Source of the DNA: Ascarosepion bandense
Lineage: Eukaryota > Mollusca > Cephalopoda > Sepiida > Sepiidae
Length of the DNA: 64,000 nt
Assembly (NCBI GenBank): GCA_037127315.1
Contig: JBBBDQ010001610.1
Location: 310,001 to 374,000 of the forward strand
Reading direction: 5' to 3'
Below are positions 1-9,844 of the stretch, piece by piece. Both the position numbers and the translations under genes were made by a program. Numbering within the stretch: the stretch's first letter is position 1; the number at the start of each line of letters is the position of its first letter. Under the pieces are notes generated by a model, which was given only the letters and a program-made list of their open reading frames with translations, searched no databases and was not told the DNA's origin.

Positions 1-322
1 TGAAAAGAAACAAAAACATTATTAATAATATAATAGTTTTATTTAAGAAAAAAATATTTTTTCACAGTAGAATGTAATATGATTATTTAATAAATTTGTT
101 TTTATATTTGCAATATATATTATACATATTAGATGAAATCTTTTTCAGAATTTCTGAAAAGAACATTTTGGGCAAAGCAGTTTCACTTCAGTTAAAACAT
201 TTAAAATAATACTCATAAAATAAGTAAAACATTTATGCATGACTAAAAATATATTAATTATTCGTACCTGCGAAGGCAGTGAAGACGCAGAGAGCCAAAA
301 GAAAGATGAGTTTTCCAGACAT
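1..322 (-). CDS. Small acidic secreted peptide gene, copy 1 (3' exon outside window)
   Basis: Only the signal-peptide coding exon is inside the window (268-322, ATG at 320-322). It encodes MSGKLIFLLALCVFTAFA plus the first base of codon 19, then a GT donor (reverse strand, 266-267). The intron runs to the left edge, where bases 1-9 are the polypyrimidine/AG end of the acceptor. The acidic third exon must therefore lie immediately left of base 1. The exon begins at 328 after a TTTTTACAG acceptor. The sequence is identical at nucleotide level to the same exon of copy 2. Promoter and first exon lie at 1.6-1.7 kb. I do not recognise the family. The signal peptide implies entry into the secretory pathway. 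Whether the missing exon is intact cannot be seen. Confidence 0.8.
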
Positions 323-659
323 GATGATCTGTAAAAAATATTCAAAATAATTAATAATATATAATAATGGTATAAAATTTTTGCAGGCCCTCACTCATTC
401 GCAATAGTTAAGGTAGTTATCTTGAATTTCTTTATAGGTAATAACTAATATTTTTCATTATCATTTAGTAATATGTAGGGCGACTTTTAAATTGAAAGCA
501 TTATTGATTATATTTATTTTCTGTTAGCACCTGCTTACGTCAAAAAGTAATTGTCCTTTCCAGCCATATCCGGTAAATATCTAAATATATGACTTCGATT
601 ATCATGTGCTGTAATGTTGTACATGCAGTTGATGTAATCAATGAACGTTCAGCGTGGGA

Positions 660-840
660 AAGCAGAGCCGAGTTCAATTTCTTATCAGGTTAGTGTCATT
701 CATTTACGCACAAATTTCTTAAGACTCCCATTGACCGAAATGGGACATGAACGTTGAAGCCTGTTCCATCTGTAACTATCTATCAAACATTGCTCTATTG
801 CAGTAAAATACTGACCTAGTTCTCCATATATATGGAATCT
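660..840 (+). repeat. SINE-derived segment in intron 1
   Basis: This segment can be aligned by eye to the SINE at 37.54-37.77 kb. Shared pieces are a B-box-like gagttcaa, then gtgtcattcatttacg, then gaaatgggacatgaacgttgaag and a catctgta segment. It is antisense to the host gene. The same segment occurs in intron 1 of every copy, so insertion predates the gene duplications. The promoter head is poorly preserved. Confidence 0.45.
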
Positions 841-868
841 GTGAAAAGTTGACGTTAAATATAGGACG

Positions 869-918
869 CACACACATACACACACACATACACACATAAA
901 AACACACTCACACTCAAA

Positions 919-961
<43 letters not shown>

Positions 962-1025
962 ACACACACACACACACACTCACACACACATACACAAATA
1001 AACAGAAAAACAAACACACACACAT
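869..1025 (+). repeat. (CA)n microsatellite, first intron repeat
   Basis: Interrupted CA dinucleotide tract with ACA, CTCA and AAACA interruptions. It gives long meaningless Cys-Val reading frames on the minus strand. Confidence 0.95.
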
Positions 1026-1350
1026 GATATTCATTGATTTGTCTTAAAGTGTAATTGGTAAGACATCGAAAAAAATAAACTTTCATGAAATACAGATTCC
1101 TATTTTAGCAAAACTGTATATGACTTCGATTATCATGTTGTACATGCAGTTGATGTAATCAACTTATCAGGTTAGTGTCATTCATTTACGCACTAATTTA
1201 TTAAGATTTCCATTGACCGAAATGAGACATAAACGTTGAAGCCTGTCACATCCGTAGGTACCAATAAAAATTATTCTATTGCAGTACAAAAAATGACCTA
1301 TTTCTCCATATATACGGAATCTTTGGAAAGTTGACGTTAAATATAGGATG

Positions 1351-1446
1351 CACACACACACACACACACACACACACTTACACACACACACACACACACA
1401 CTCACACACACATACATAAATAAACAGAAAAACAAACACACACACA
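1351..1446 (+). repeat. (CA)n microsatellite, second intron repeat
   Basis: CA tract in the second half of the intron duplication, interrupted by CTTA, CTCA and aaataaacagaaaaacaa. The equivalent tract stands in intron 1 of copies 2 (8365-8461), 3 and 4. Confidence 0.95.
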
Positions 1447-1609
1447 GATTATATTCATTGATTTGTCTTAAAGTGTATTTGGTAAGACATCGAAAAAAAT
1501 AAACTTTCATGAAATACAGATTCCTATTTTAGCAAAACTGTGTGAATATAAAATTGTTCACAAATGTAAATGTAAAGAAATAGCGATAATAATAATTGTA
1601 TTGACTTAC

Positions 1610-1676
1610 TTTGTGGTGCTGTGTTGTGGGAACACAAATTGACGATTCAACAGTTGAACGTTGTCAAAGAAAGTGA
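1610..1676 (-). other. Non-coding exon 1 of peptide gene copy 1
   Basis: The inferred 5' untranslated exon starts about 30 bp downstream of the TATA box and ends at CCACAAA before GTAAGT (minus strand). The stretch from TATA box to donor is almost unchanged in all four copies. The transcription start is inferred from TATA spacing, not observed. Confidence 0.6.
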
Positions 1677-1696
1677 CTTAGATATGAGACAGCCCG

Positions 1697-1705
1697 ATTT
1701 TTATA
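1697..1705 (-). promoter_or_regulatory. TATA box of peptide gene copy 1
   Basis: TATAAAAAT followed by CGGGCTGTCTCATATCTAAG on the minus strand. The same box sits about 95 bp before a GTAAGT donor in the other three copies. Confidence 0.7.
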
Positions 1706-1709
1706 GCAG

Positions 1710-2132
1710 AATATCTACTTGACTTACTTTAATTGCCTTTGTTGTCTTATGAAAGGATTAGTACTTTTCAATAAAGAATTCTCTTTGGAATGTTAAGAAG
1801 GGGTTTAATCTTTACTTATTTATGACAAAAGTATGTTTTAGTTCATTTCATATTTCAAATAAGTTGTTAATGATTTTTTCGTGCCAAGTTTATTTATTTT
1901 TGCTTAAACATTGACTAGCAACCAGCCTTTGTCCTTTATTAAGATTTATTTTATTAAAGGACTTTTAAGTATTTCTTATTTATTCTTAAATCGGATATTT
2001 TTCGATGTGTCTGTGTTAGTACGTCATTAACCGTTAGTGAATTGGACTTTACGATAGCACAGTAAAGTGTTTTGCTCACCCATTTGATAAAAAATGCAAT
2101 AAAACTATGACATTATTTAATTATTTAAGCCT
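1710..2132. other. Upstream flank of copy 1, carrying a deletion relative to copies 2-4
   Basis: No gene seen. The sequence matches 25.68-26.04 kb and then jumps to the equivalent of 26.83 kb at about 2064-2075 (agtaaagtgttttgctcacc). About 780 bp kept in copies 2, 3 and 4 is missing here. Confidence 0.7.
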
Positions 2133-2372
2133 CTTTTTGCTTTAATAAACAATATATATTAAAGACATTATAAACGAAAAATATAGAAATTCGATTATTA
2201 ATGAAATTTTAAAGATCTGTTTATTTCTTGTAATTGTAATTATTTATAAAGTTTCAAAACATATTTTCCAATAATTTCAAAACTTTTAGGTGATGGGCTG
2301 TTACGTCATTAATTAAAGCCTATATTTACTAATCGAAAATTGGAAAGTTTAAAACAATCATCGAGCCATCGC
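2133..2372 (+). repeat. Inverted repeat, left arm (partner 3362-3617)
   Basis: This arm starts at gcctctttttgctttaataa and reads to about ctcgatgattg. Its reverse complement occupies 3362-3617 with scattered substitutions. It marks where the two oppositely oriented gene units were joined. Confidence 0.8.
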
Positions 2373-3109
2373 ATTTTTACAATAATTGTTAAAGTTATAA
2401 TTATTGAATATTTTTTTCTGCGTGTGCTAATTTCTGTGTGACCATGAAAAAGTCATGTGTTTCACGGTTTGTTACTGGAAATGATTTTGACAATTTTATA
2501 ATTTCCAGTCGCCATACACTTATCTTTCCCGACAACTGTCGAGATGTCATCAATATGTCAAATACAAGGGAATGGCCAGAATGTACAACACTGTCTATAA
2601 GAATTAATTTTATTCTCAATTTTATTCTCAATTTTATGCTATAAAGAAGTAATACTTGTGTAAATCTGATTAATTCAACATTAAATTTGCTAAGTTCCTA
2701 AAATTTTATGTTACAGGTTTATATTCTAATTTTGAAAGTTTTAAAAACAAGAATTTTTTTTTTCAAATGCTTCAATCGCACATAAAAGGGAGAAAAATTG
2801 AAACATTAAAAACAATTGCAAACCTGTAGATTCTAATCAATAATATTTTTGTTTGAAATACACAAAAGTGTTTCACTTACTGGAAATAGAATATTGAATC
2901 ATTTACTTTTCAACAAAATCTAAAACAAAAGTTTCAAGAATCTTTTTTATTTCTAAAAGTTCAAAATAAAATTTGTTTACAAAAATGAGAAGATGTACCT
3001 GGTTAAGTTGTGTTAACTTCTATCAACTAAAAATCTAGCGTAAATTCCCGACAGATATTTCTCCGGTAGTTGCTTTAAGATATGTACGCAAAAGTAACTC
3101 TTTAACAGA
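2373..3109. other. Intergenic spacer of the duplicated unit
   Basis: No gene seen. It is AT-rich and closely similar to 27.12-27.84, 40.23-40.88 and 51.80-52.54 kb. Short open frames here (for example 2438-2644) are not conserved in frame between duplicates, so I treat the stretch as non-coding. Confidence 0.6.
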
Positions 3110-3361
3110 TTCGTCAGTCATCGAAATGATCAGTAATATTGGCAATACAATAAATTCAGGAATCACTAATCCTATCAACCAAGGAAAAAATAAATCAGAC
3201 AATAGAACTAAAGGATATGAGAAAAGATCAAGACTCTACAGACAAAACAAGATTTTTCAAACCGATGTAAAAAAGTTTACAGGGAAAGAGGTAAGACAAG
3301 AATTGAAATGACAGTCCCTCCACAGAAATAGAAGATGTTATACAGTTCTAGGAAAACAATA
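3110..3361 (+). pseudogene. R2-like LINE, 5' fragment of the reverse-transcriptase ORF
   Basis: The frame includes NKSDNRTKGYEKRSRLYRQN and KIFQTDVKKF, a basic segment upstream of the RT domain. The same segment is in the longer copies at 27.87, 43.28 and 52.56 kb. It stops at about 3361, where the sequence turns into the reverse complement of 2133-2372, so the element is cut by the rearrangement and not by normal LINE truncation. Confidence 0.65.
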
Positions 3362-3617
3362 TGGGCTCGATGGCTCGATGATTTGCGTTAAAATTTCCAA
3401 TTTTCTATGAGTAAATATAGTCTTTAATTTATAACGTAACAGCCAAACATCGAAAAGTCTTTGAAATAATTTGAAAAATATTTTTTGAATCTTTATGAAT
3501 TATTTCAATTTCAAAAATTAAAATAGTTCTTTTAAAATTGCATTAATAACCGAATTTCTATTTTTTTAGTCTATAATGTCTTTAATATATATTGTTCATT
3601 GAAGCAAAAAGAGGCAG
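3362..3617 (-). repeat. Inverted repeat, right arm, start of the copy 2 unit
   Basis: Reverse complement of 2133-2372. After the LINE insertion at 3618-6921 the same inverted unit resumes at 6922 with gcattttttatcaaatgag. About 30 bp found in other copies is missing at the insertion point. Confidence 0.75.
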
Positions 3618-4223
3618 GGTTTACACAGGGCGATAGACGAGTTAGGATGTACATAGGGGGAGAGTTGGAGAGAATGGGAGGGTTAGTGAGTTAGGTGGTG
3701 TCTATTGACCTTAAATTTAAATTCCTGGAGGTTATAGCCGTCGGGGAAGCAAGCATGCGGAAGGGAATTCCACAGGCGGGATGTGCGAGAAAAGAAGCTC
3801 TGGTAGTAGAAATTGCGGTTACATTTCATCGGTTTCGCTGTAAAAGGTGGGACCTAGTTGCCAATCAAGTATCTCGTGCAAACTCACACCTCGGGGGCAC
3901 CAGTGATTTAAGTTCATCGGAGCAGAAGCCATGAAATTATTTACAGAAGTGGCACAGGGGGAAGCCACGTCACGCCGGTTAGAGGGTGACTGCAGGCGGT
4001 CAGCTAAGTCGGTATCAATCACATTACAGATTCTTCGCTCTATTTTGTCAAGAAGCCCGAAGAGAATAGCAGGGGCACCCGACCAGATGTGGCAACAGTA
4101 TTCTAAACACGGGCGGATGGTAGATTTGTATAAGTGCTGGATAGATTCAGGCGGAAAGGATTTCCGGGCCCTGCACAGAACGCCGACTTTCATCGCAGCG
4201 GATTTAGCAATGGATTCGACATA

Positions 4224-5768
4224 CAGGTGCCCGACAATATTTTTCGGACACTTTAGTATTCGACTTTCCGAGTACCATAGAGTGGCGAAATTCCTTCAAT
4301 AGAATAGCATAAACATATAAAGACAATACCTGTAATAAAAATGGAAGAAAATCGATTAGGTAAGGAAAAATATTTATTTTTCATCATTTTTTACAAAACA
4401 CACGTGACATTATTTTTCGGACATCGTTGAAAAACTGTTAATAATCTGTAATATCACCTTTCTTCTCAATAACTTTTATCAATGTCTCTTCATAATGATC
4501 AAACATATGCACAATAACATCTCTACGTGTTTCTATTAGTTGTTTTTTGGCATCTAGTATCCGTTTCCATAGTTGAGCCTCTTTCGTTATTTCAGGTCCA
4601 TCATAGACAAGTTGCGCAAGCATTTCCCAAACATTTTCTGTTAAATTTAGATCTGGGCTTTTTGCAGGCCATTCCAAAGTAGTCATGTTCACTTTAGCCA
4701 TCCATTCTTTCATGAGTTTTGACACATGGATGCTGCAATTGTCTTGCTGTAAAACGAAATCATTCCCTATCTCTCTTCTTCTCCTTGGTAGGGCTTTTTC
4801 GTCCAACAACTGTTTGTAGCTTTCACTGTTCTGTCGTTCTTTCAGCCACTCCAACCATATATTTACATCAGCAAAAATCATACCCCAAACCATAACTCCT
4901 CCTCCTCCCATTTGTCGTTTGTTCAGTACAGCAGGCTCACCCCTTCTCGACCAAGTACACCATCCATCGGGCCCATCAAACTTGAAACGCTTCTCATCAG
5001 TAAATATAACCTTCTTAAAGGCAACAGGCTTTGTTAACCACCTTTTAGCACAATCCAGTCTTGCTCGTTTGTGTTTCTTTGTTAGTGTAATTTTTTTCTT
5101 AGCCTTTGCATACTTCAAACCAATCCTATGCAGCGTTCTTTGTACTGTTGGACGTTTACATCCAATTCACATTTCTCCTTCACTTTTCTTGCTGTAACTT
5201 TTTCTCCAGATGTCAAAAGCCGTGTCACAGTCCTCTTCATTCTCCTTTCTGTCCTCTTGCCAATTGATCTTTTTCGTCCTCTCTTCTTTTTCCGCTCGGA
5301 GTTTGTCTTCAGCATGTATTCGACCGTTCATATCGACAGCTTCAAATCCATGGCGATCCTTCTGATGCTGAGGCCATCATCCCGCTTCTTGCGTGCCAAT
5401 CAAATGACTTCTTTTTATTTGAATTTTACCTCAATACACTTAATTGTTTTGCCAGTAAAATAGAACAGATACTTGATTCTAATGATGACAGCTAAGTGTA
5501 CAAGCAGAAAATTTGCATGCAGCAACATATACATGACTTAGCTCTTAATAAAATAGGATTTTTATCATGTCCGAAAAATAGTGTCGCGCATGTTTTCGCA
5601 AAAATCACAAAAAAATAAAATTATCAAAGCCAAACTAAAAAAAATGATTACACTAGTAGTGGATTTTCACTCCTCAACTACGTACTTACAATCTCAAAAG
5701 TTTTTGGCACTAGTAACCATCTTGAAGTACTTTTTTCAAGGTGTCCGAAAAATATTGTCGGGCCCCTG
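4224..5768 (-). mobile_element. Complete Tc1-type DNA transposon with IR/DR ends, nested in a LINE
   Basis: The element is 1,545 bp with imperfect terminal inverted repeats of about 28 bp. The left end starts CAGGTGCCCGACAAT and the right end, reverse-complemented, starts CAGGGGCCCGACAAT. Both continue to TTTTTCGGACAC. It is flanked by TA at 4222-4223 and 5769-5770. The undisrupted LINE at 44541-44560 reads gattcgatatagtcatt with one TA at this position, so the TA was duplicated on insertion. Inner copies of the repeat lie at 4403-4425 and 5567-5588, about 175 bp inside each end, giving the IR/DR layout of some Tc1 elements. Confidence 0.92.
4438..5460 (-). pseudogene. Tc1 transposase (DD34E), inactivated by frameshift and stop
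   Basis: The C-terminal 226 codons (5118-4438) hold the DDE domain. The first Asp is in IFTDEKRF, the second in LQQDNCSIHVS, and the Glu in SPDLNLTENVWEML. There are 34 residues between the second Asp and the Glu, the Tc1 signature. A GGGGVMVWGMI motif lies between. The DNA-binding part continues upstream in another frame (5315-5115, with a GRKRSIGKRTERRMKRT basic stretch), and helix-turn-helix remnants reach about 5460 with a stop. The frame changes near 5155, between LDVN and TVQRTLHRIGL. All three catalytic acids remain. It cannot act as encoded, but its ends could still be mobilised in trans. Confidence 0.88.
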
Positions 5769-6921
5769 TAGTCATTCCACTTGAGGTCTGCTGAGAGTGT
5801 CAGGCCAAGCAGGCATAATGTTTTACTCTCTGCGCGGCATGCCTGTTCCATGCGAATGGGAGAGAGGTGCGGTAGTCTGTGGTGGTTAATTGAAGGCAGC
5901 TTCCTTTTGGAAGAATTGAATTTTACGAGCCATTTCCTACACCAATCCACCACGGATTGGAGGTCCTTTTCAAGCTCAACCGCGAGGTTCGCCTTGTCAT
6001 CAACACCAGATTTTTGATCCAGGCGAGCGTATACTGTGGTATCATCGGCGTACATGCCAGCTTGTGATCTTATGGCATTGGGGAGAACATTGATGTAGAT
6101 TAGAAAGAGCGTAGGGCCTAGGATAGAGCCTTGGGGGACACCCGCGTTTGTAGGGTAGTTCTGGGAGGCATGTCCGTTTAAAACCACCTTCAGTGTGCGG
6201 TTGGAGAGGAATGGCTGGATTAAGTCCAACAAAATCCAGTAATGCCGTAGCTTCGCAGATTCCGTAGAAGGCCGGCTTGCCATAATATGTCGAATGCTTT
6301 AGAGATATCCAGGGCGACAGTTCGGGCTTCACCATTTTTGTCGAGAGCCTGGTATATATACTCGGTGATGGTCGTTAGCATATCAGCTGTAGACCTGGTG
6401 AAGCTGAAGCCATACTGTTTGTCCGATAGGAGCTCGTGGGCCGTGAGATGCTGAACGACCTCGGCGTTGATAATGGCTTTGAACACTTTGCCGAAAATCG
6501 GAAGAAGGCTGATAGGGCGTAATTTGCGGGGTCCGAGGATCTCACCAGTTCTCTTGAATATAGGAACCAGAGAAGAAGACTTCCAACAGGCAGGAAAGCA
6601 GGAGGAAGATAGGCAGAGGTTGTAGAGCTTAGAAAGGACAGTGGAGAGTTCAGGGGCACATTTCTGCAAGACTATGATTGGGATTCCATCCCCACCACTC
6701 GCTTTGTGAGGGTCAACTTTTGATATCATGCTAGAAATCAGCGAGGGCGTGATGTGGACGTCATTCAAGTGGGCCTCAGTTCTAGATGGGAAATCGGGTG
6801 TCTGGACTCCAGACGAATCCAGACACGATTTGGTCGAGAATCTACGGGCAAAGCATTGAGCTTTGTCCGCTGAGGAGCTGAGGACTTCAAACTCGTTGAT
6901 TAGTGGGGGTATTGAGGAATA

Positions 6922-8105
6922 GCATTTTTTATCAAATGAGTGAGCGAAATAGTGGGAAATATAATTGATTATTTACACTTTCCAATAAATTTTGCGTTCA
7001 ATTAAAGACCAATTTTGACTATAAACTTTAATTTCGTAAAACCAGGAATGTGTTTTTACAGAGGAGTGCTGGGAATACTATAGATATTCATTTGTTTTAA
7101 GAAAAATGAAAATGAAGACGATATTTATACGTAATATCAGTTAGAGATTAAATTTAGAAGGATCGAAAAAATTGGTGGTAAATTTATTGGAAAGAAATAG
7201 GAACAGAAAGAAACAATATGAAACAATATTAACGAGACCGTGTAAATAAATGTCGCAACCAAGAGTTATTGAAAAGACAAAAGTTTTAAGCGCTGAAAAA
7301 GATAAGAATGTTGCGGAGAGACATGATCGTTAATATCTTCAAGAACCACGGTATGTACAAGGAGTCAAAGATCAAGGTTTTGCATCATCTGCTGACGTCA
7401 ACATGATCATTGAATAAAAAGTCTTTGAATGACCTTTGGGAGAAAGGAAATCTAATAATGAATACTTAAGTAATTGGCAACGAATGTCAATCAAAATCTG
7501 GTGATAAATGAAAAGTTAATATAAAATATGCCAAACAAGATGTAAGCAAGTTTCTTTGAAATATCGAATAAGTTAAAAGACATTTGACTTTTTGTTAGTC
7601 TTTCAATAATTAAATCTGCAAAATAACTAAATCAAATATTTCATCATGATATTTTGACAAGTCTAAACGAGAAGACATATTAGAATCTTCTTATCTGAGA
7701 ATCAGATATATACTTCTACTTAGAATTTTCAAAACAAAAACTCTTTACTGTGCTTTCGTAAAATCCAATACATTAAAGGTTAATGATGTATTAACATAGA
7801 GCCAAATTGAAAAATATCCGATTTAAGAATAAACAAGAAATACTTAAAAGTCCTTTGGTAAATTAATCTTAATAAAGGACAAAGGCTGGTGGCTAGTCAA
7901 TGTTTAAGCAGAAATAAATAAACTTAGCACGAAAAAATCATTAACAACTTATTTGAAATATGAAATGAACTAAAACATACTTTTGTCATAAATAAGTAAA
8001 GATTAAACCCCTTCTTAACATTCCAAAGAGAATTCTTTATTGAAAAGTACTAATCCTTTCATAAGACAACAAAGGCAATTAAAGTAAGTCAAGTAGATAT
8101 TCTGC
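6922..8105 (+). other. Upstream flank of peptide gene copy 2
   Basis: No gene seen. It is the reverse complement of 25.68-26.84 kb (copy 3 flank) and 50.34-51.53 kb (copy 4 flank). It includes the 780 bp that copy 1 has lost. Any distal enhancer should lie here if it is shared, but I see no specific site I can defend. Confidence 0.6.
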
Positions 8106-8114
8106 TATAAAAAT
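8106..8114 (+). promoter_or_regulatory. TATA box of peptide gene copy 2
   Basis: TATAAAAAT followed by CGGGCTGTCTCATATCTAAG. Predicted transcription start near 8136. Confidence 0.75.
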
Positions 8115-8135
8115 CGGGCTGTCTCATATCTAAGT

Positions 8136-8201
8136 CACTTTCTTTGACAAGGTTCAGCTGTTGAATCGTCAATTTGTGTTCCCACAACACAGCACCACAA
8201 A
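8136..8201 (+). other. Non-coding exon 1 of peptide gene copy 2
   Basis: It ends CCACAAA before the GTAAGT donor at 8202. The 5' end is inferred from the TATA box. The conserved stretch includes GTGTTCCCACAACACAGCAC in all four copies. Intron 1 is 8202-8953. Confidence 0.6.
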
Positions 8202-8364
8202 GTAAGTCAATACAATTATTATTATCGCTATTTCTTTACATTTACATTTGTGAACAATTTTATATTCAGAGAGTTTTGCTAAAATAGGAATCTGAATTTC
8301 GTGAAGGCTTATTTTTTCCGATGTCTTACCAATTACACTTTAAGACAAATCAATGAATATAATC

Positions 8365-8403
8365 TGTGTGTGTGTTTGTTTTTCTGTTTATTTATGTATG
8401 TGT

Positions 8404-8461
<58 letters not shown>
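8365..8461 (+). repeat. (TG)n microsatellite in intron 1 of copy 2
   Basis: TG tract with the same interruptions as the (CA)n tracts of copies 1, 3 and 4, in inverse orientation because the gene is inverted. A SINE-derived stretch follows at about 8480-8640. Confidence 0.95.
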
Positions 8462-8959
8462 ATCCTATATTTAACGTCAACTTTCCAAAGATTCCGTATA
8501 TATGGAGAAATAGGTCATTTTTTGTACTGCAACAGAATAATTTTTATTGGTACCTACGGATGTGACAGGCTTCAACGTTTATGTCTCATTTCGGTCAATG
8601 GAAATCTTAATAAATTAGTGCGTAAATGAATGACACTAACCTGATAAGTTGATTACATCAACTGCATGTACAACATGATAATCGAATCATATATTTAGAT
8701 ATTTACCGGATATGGCTGGAAAGGACAATTTACTTTTTTGACGTAAGCAGGTGCTAACAGTTAATAAATATAATCAATAATGCTTTCAATTTAAAAGTCG
8801 CCCTACATATTACTAAATTATAATGAAAAATATTAGATATTACCTATAATGAAATTCAAGATAACTACCTTGACTATTGCGAATGAGTGAGGGCCTGCAA
8901 AACTTTTTATACCATTATTATATATTATTAATTATTTTGAATATTTTTTACAGATCATC

Positions 8960-9393
8960 ATGTCTGGAAAACTCATCTTTCTTTTGGCTCTCTGCGTCTT
9001 CACTGCCTTCGCAGGTACGAATAATTAATATATTTTAAGTTATGCATAAATATTTTACATATATTATCAGTTTCCTTTTATTTTTTAACTGAACTGTAAG
9101 TGCTTCGCCCAAAATATTTTTTTCAGTAATTCTGAAACAGATTTCATCTAATATATAGAATATATATTGCAAATATAACAACAAATTATTAAATAATCAC
9201 ATTACATTCTACAGTGAAAAAATATTTTTTAACTAAAATATGATATTATTAATTATATTTTTGTTTCTTTTCAGTAAGCAACGTCATCGCAGAGGAACAG
9301 CAAGAAGCTTCTGGTGACGATGTTCAAGTGACTGAGGAGACAGCCACAGAAGCTGCCGCCGATGCCGATGCTGAAGGCAGCAATGAGTCGTAG
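8960..9393 (+). CDS. Small acidic secreted peptide precursor, copy 2 (complete, 57 aa)
   Basis: Coding exons 8960-9014 and 9275-9393 are joined across a 260-bp phase-1 intron (donor GTACGA, acceptor TTTCTTTTCAG). Exon 2 starts at 8954 after TTTTTTACAG. The protein begins MSGKLIFLLALCVFTAFA, continues VSNVIA, and ends in a tail starting EEQQEASGDD and finishing DADAEGSNES. Residues 5-18 form a hydrophobic signal core. Cleavage could fall after Ala18 (AFA) or Ala24 (VIA). Residues 25-57 hold 8 Glu and 4 Asp, no Lys, Arg or Cys, and an Ala/Asp/Glu-rich stretch near 44-52, so the product should be disordered and strongly anionic. A polyadenylation signal follows. I do not recognise the family. 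A secreted acidic peptide or a propeptide is the most I can infer. Confidence 0.85.
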
Positions 9394-9454
9394 ACAATTG
9401 AAATACTGGACATGATTACTTTTCATTGTGCTATTGTAACATTTCAATGTGCAA

Positions 9455-9460
9455 AATAAA
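9455..9460 (+). terminator. Polyadenylation signal of copy 2
   Basis: AATAAA 62 bp after the stop codon, in gcaaaataaaagtagattg. The same hexamer lies at equivalent positions in copies 3 and 4. Confidence 0.75.
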
Positions 9461-9801
9461 AGTAGATTGTTGATTTGAATTTAACGTTTTGTCCTTATTT
9501 CTATCACTGATTTTAACATATCAGATGATTTGTAAAACTTATTATTATTCAAGAATATCAAAAATTAATCGCTTGAAACTAAATAACTCTTTAAACATCC
9601 TTATATCTTTGTAACACTGTAAGTGATTCTATTTGCACACACGTTAAATGGATAAAGACGGACACTGGATTCGAACCCAGGGATGGGTAGTTTGGAAAAT
9701 ACGTATGCGTGCGTATATTTATGTTTCACAACCTTTTCTTCCTTTCTTAGGAGCGGCTCAGAAAGGGAGTGAGAAGGAGAGCGAGAAAGAAACAGAGAGA
9801 G

Positions 9802-9844
<43 letters not shown>

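Larger units (their letters stand above)
588..1543 (+). repeat. Tandem duplication inside intron 1 of copy 1
   Basis: Two direct repeats each start at tatgacttcgattatcatg (588 and 1118) and end near ttagcaaaactgt (about 1117 and 1543). Each holds a SINE-derived body and a (CA)n tract. The second lacks about 40 bp of the SINE head (the cgtgggaaagcagagcc stretch), exactly as copy 2 does. It also shares copy 2 variants such as cactaatttattaagatttcc. The first repeat keeps the head and carries the copy 3/4 variants. Confidence 0.8.
329..1609 (-). other. Intron 1 of peptide gene copy 1, enlarged by an internal duplication
   Basis: The intron lies between the donor at 1604-1609 (GTAAGT on the minus strand) and the acceptor at 329-331. 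It is 1,281 bp, against 752, 772 and 770 bp in copies 2, 3 and 4. The extra length comes from a tandem duplication of the SINE-like plus (CA)n segment, about 588-1117 and 1118-1543. The first repeat resembles copies 3 and 4, the second resembles copy 2. Confidence 0.75.
3618..6921 (-). mobile_element. Jockey/CR1-like LINE, 5'-truncated and disrupted by a Tc1 element
   Basis: On the minus strand, fragments read in order: the pre-RT region (6.9-6.7 kb); RT motifs KASGGDGIPI, RPISLLPIFGKVFKAIINAE and LDISKAFD (6.77-6.22 kb); GVPQGSILGPTLFLIYIN and MYADDTTVYARLD (about 6.2-6.0 kb); then SADLKWNDY, interrupted by the Tc1 transposon. After it come HLYKSTIRPCLEYCCHIWSG and KIERRICNVIDTDLADRL (about 4.15-3.98 kb), then the 3' part. 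Frameshifts separate the pieces, so it is dead. The YADD box is intact. There is no endonuclease domain. Close relatives lie at 12.51-15.27 kb (plus), 44.46-45.23 kb (minus) and about 39.1 kb. Family name is from RT motifs and is approximate. Confidence 0.85.

Noticed and set aside
700..1086. Long Cys-Val open frames at 700-1086, 1182-1445, 8366-8629 and 25184-25432
   Set aside because: They are translations of CA/TG microsatellites plus SINE-derived flank inside intron 1 of the peptide genes.
2438..2644. Conserved short frame MTMKKSCVSRF... (also at 27.15, 40.27 and 51.87 kb)
   Set aside because: The similarity is at nucleotide level across the whole flank. Start, stop and frame are not kept, and overlapping antisense frames are equally long.
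3931..4302. Plus-strand frames at 3695-4302 and 5128-5463
   Set aside because: They are antisense shadows of the LINE and Tc1 transposase coding strands.
9641..9700. tRNA gene at about 9640-9700 (GATTCGAACCC B-box match)
   Set aside because: No consistent cloverleaf, acceptor stem or correct box spacing. It is repeated with changes in the duplicates, so it is SINE debris.
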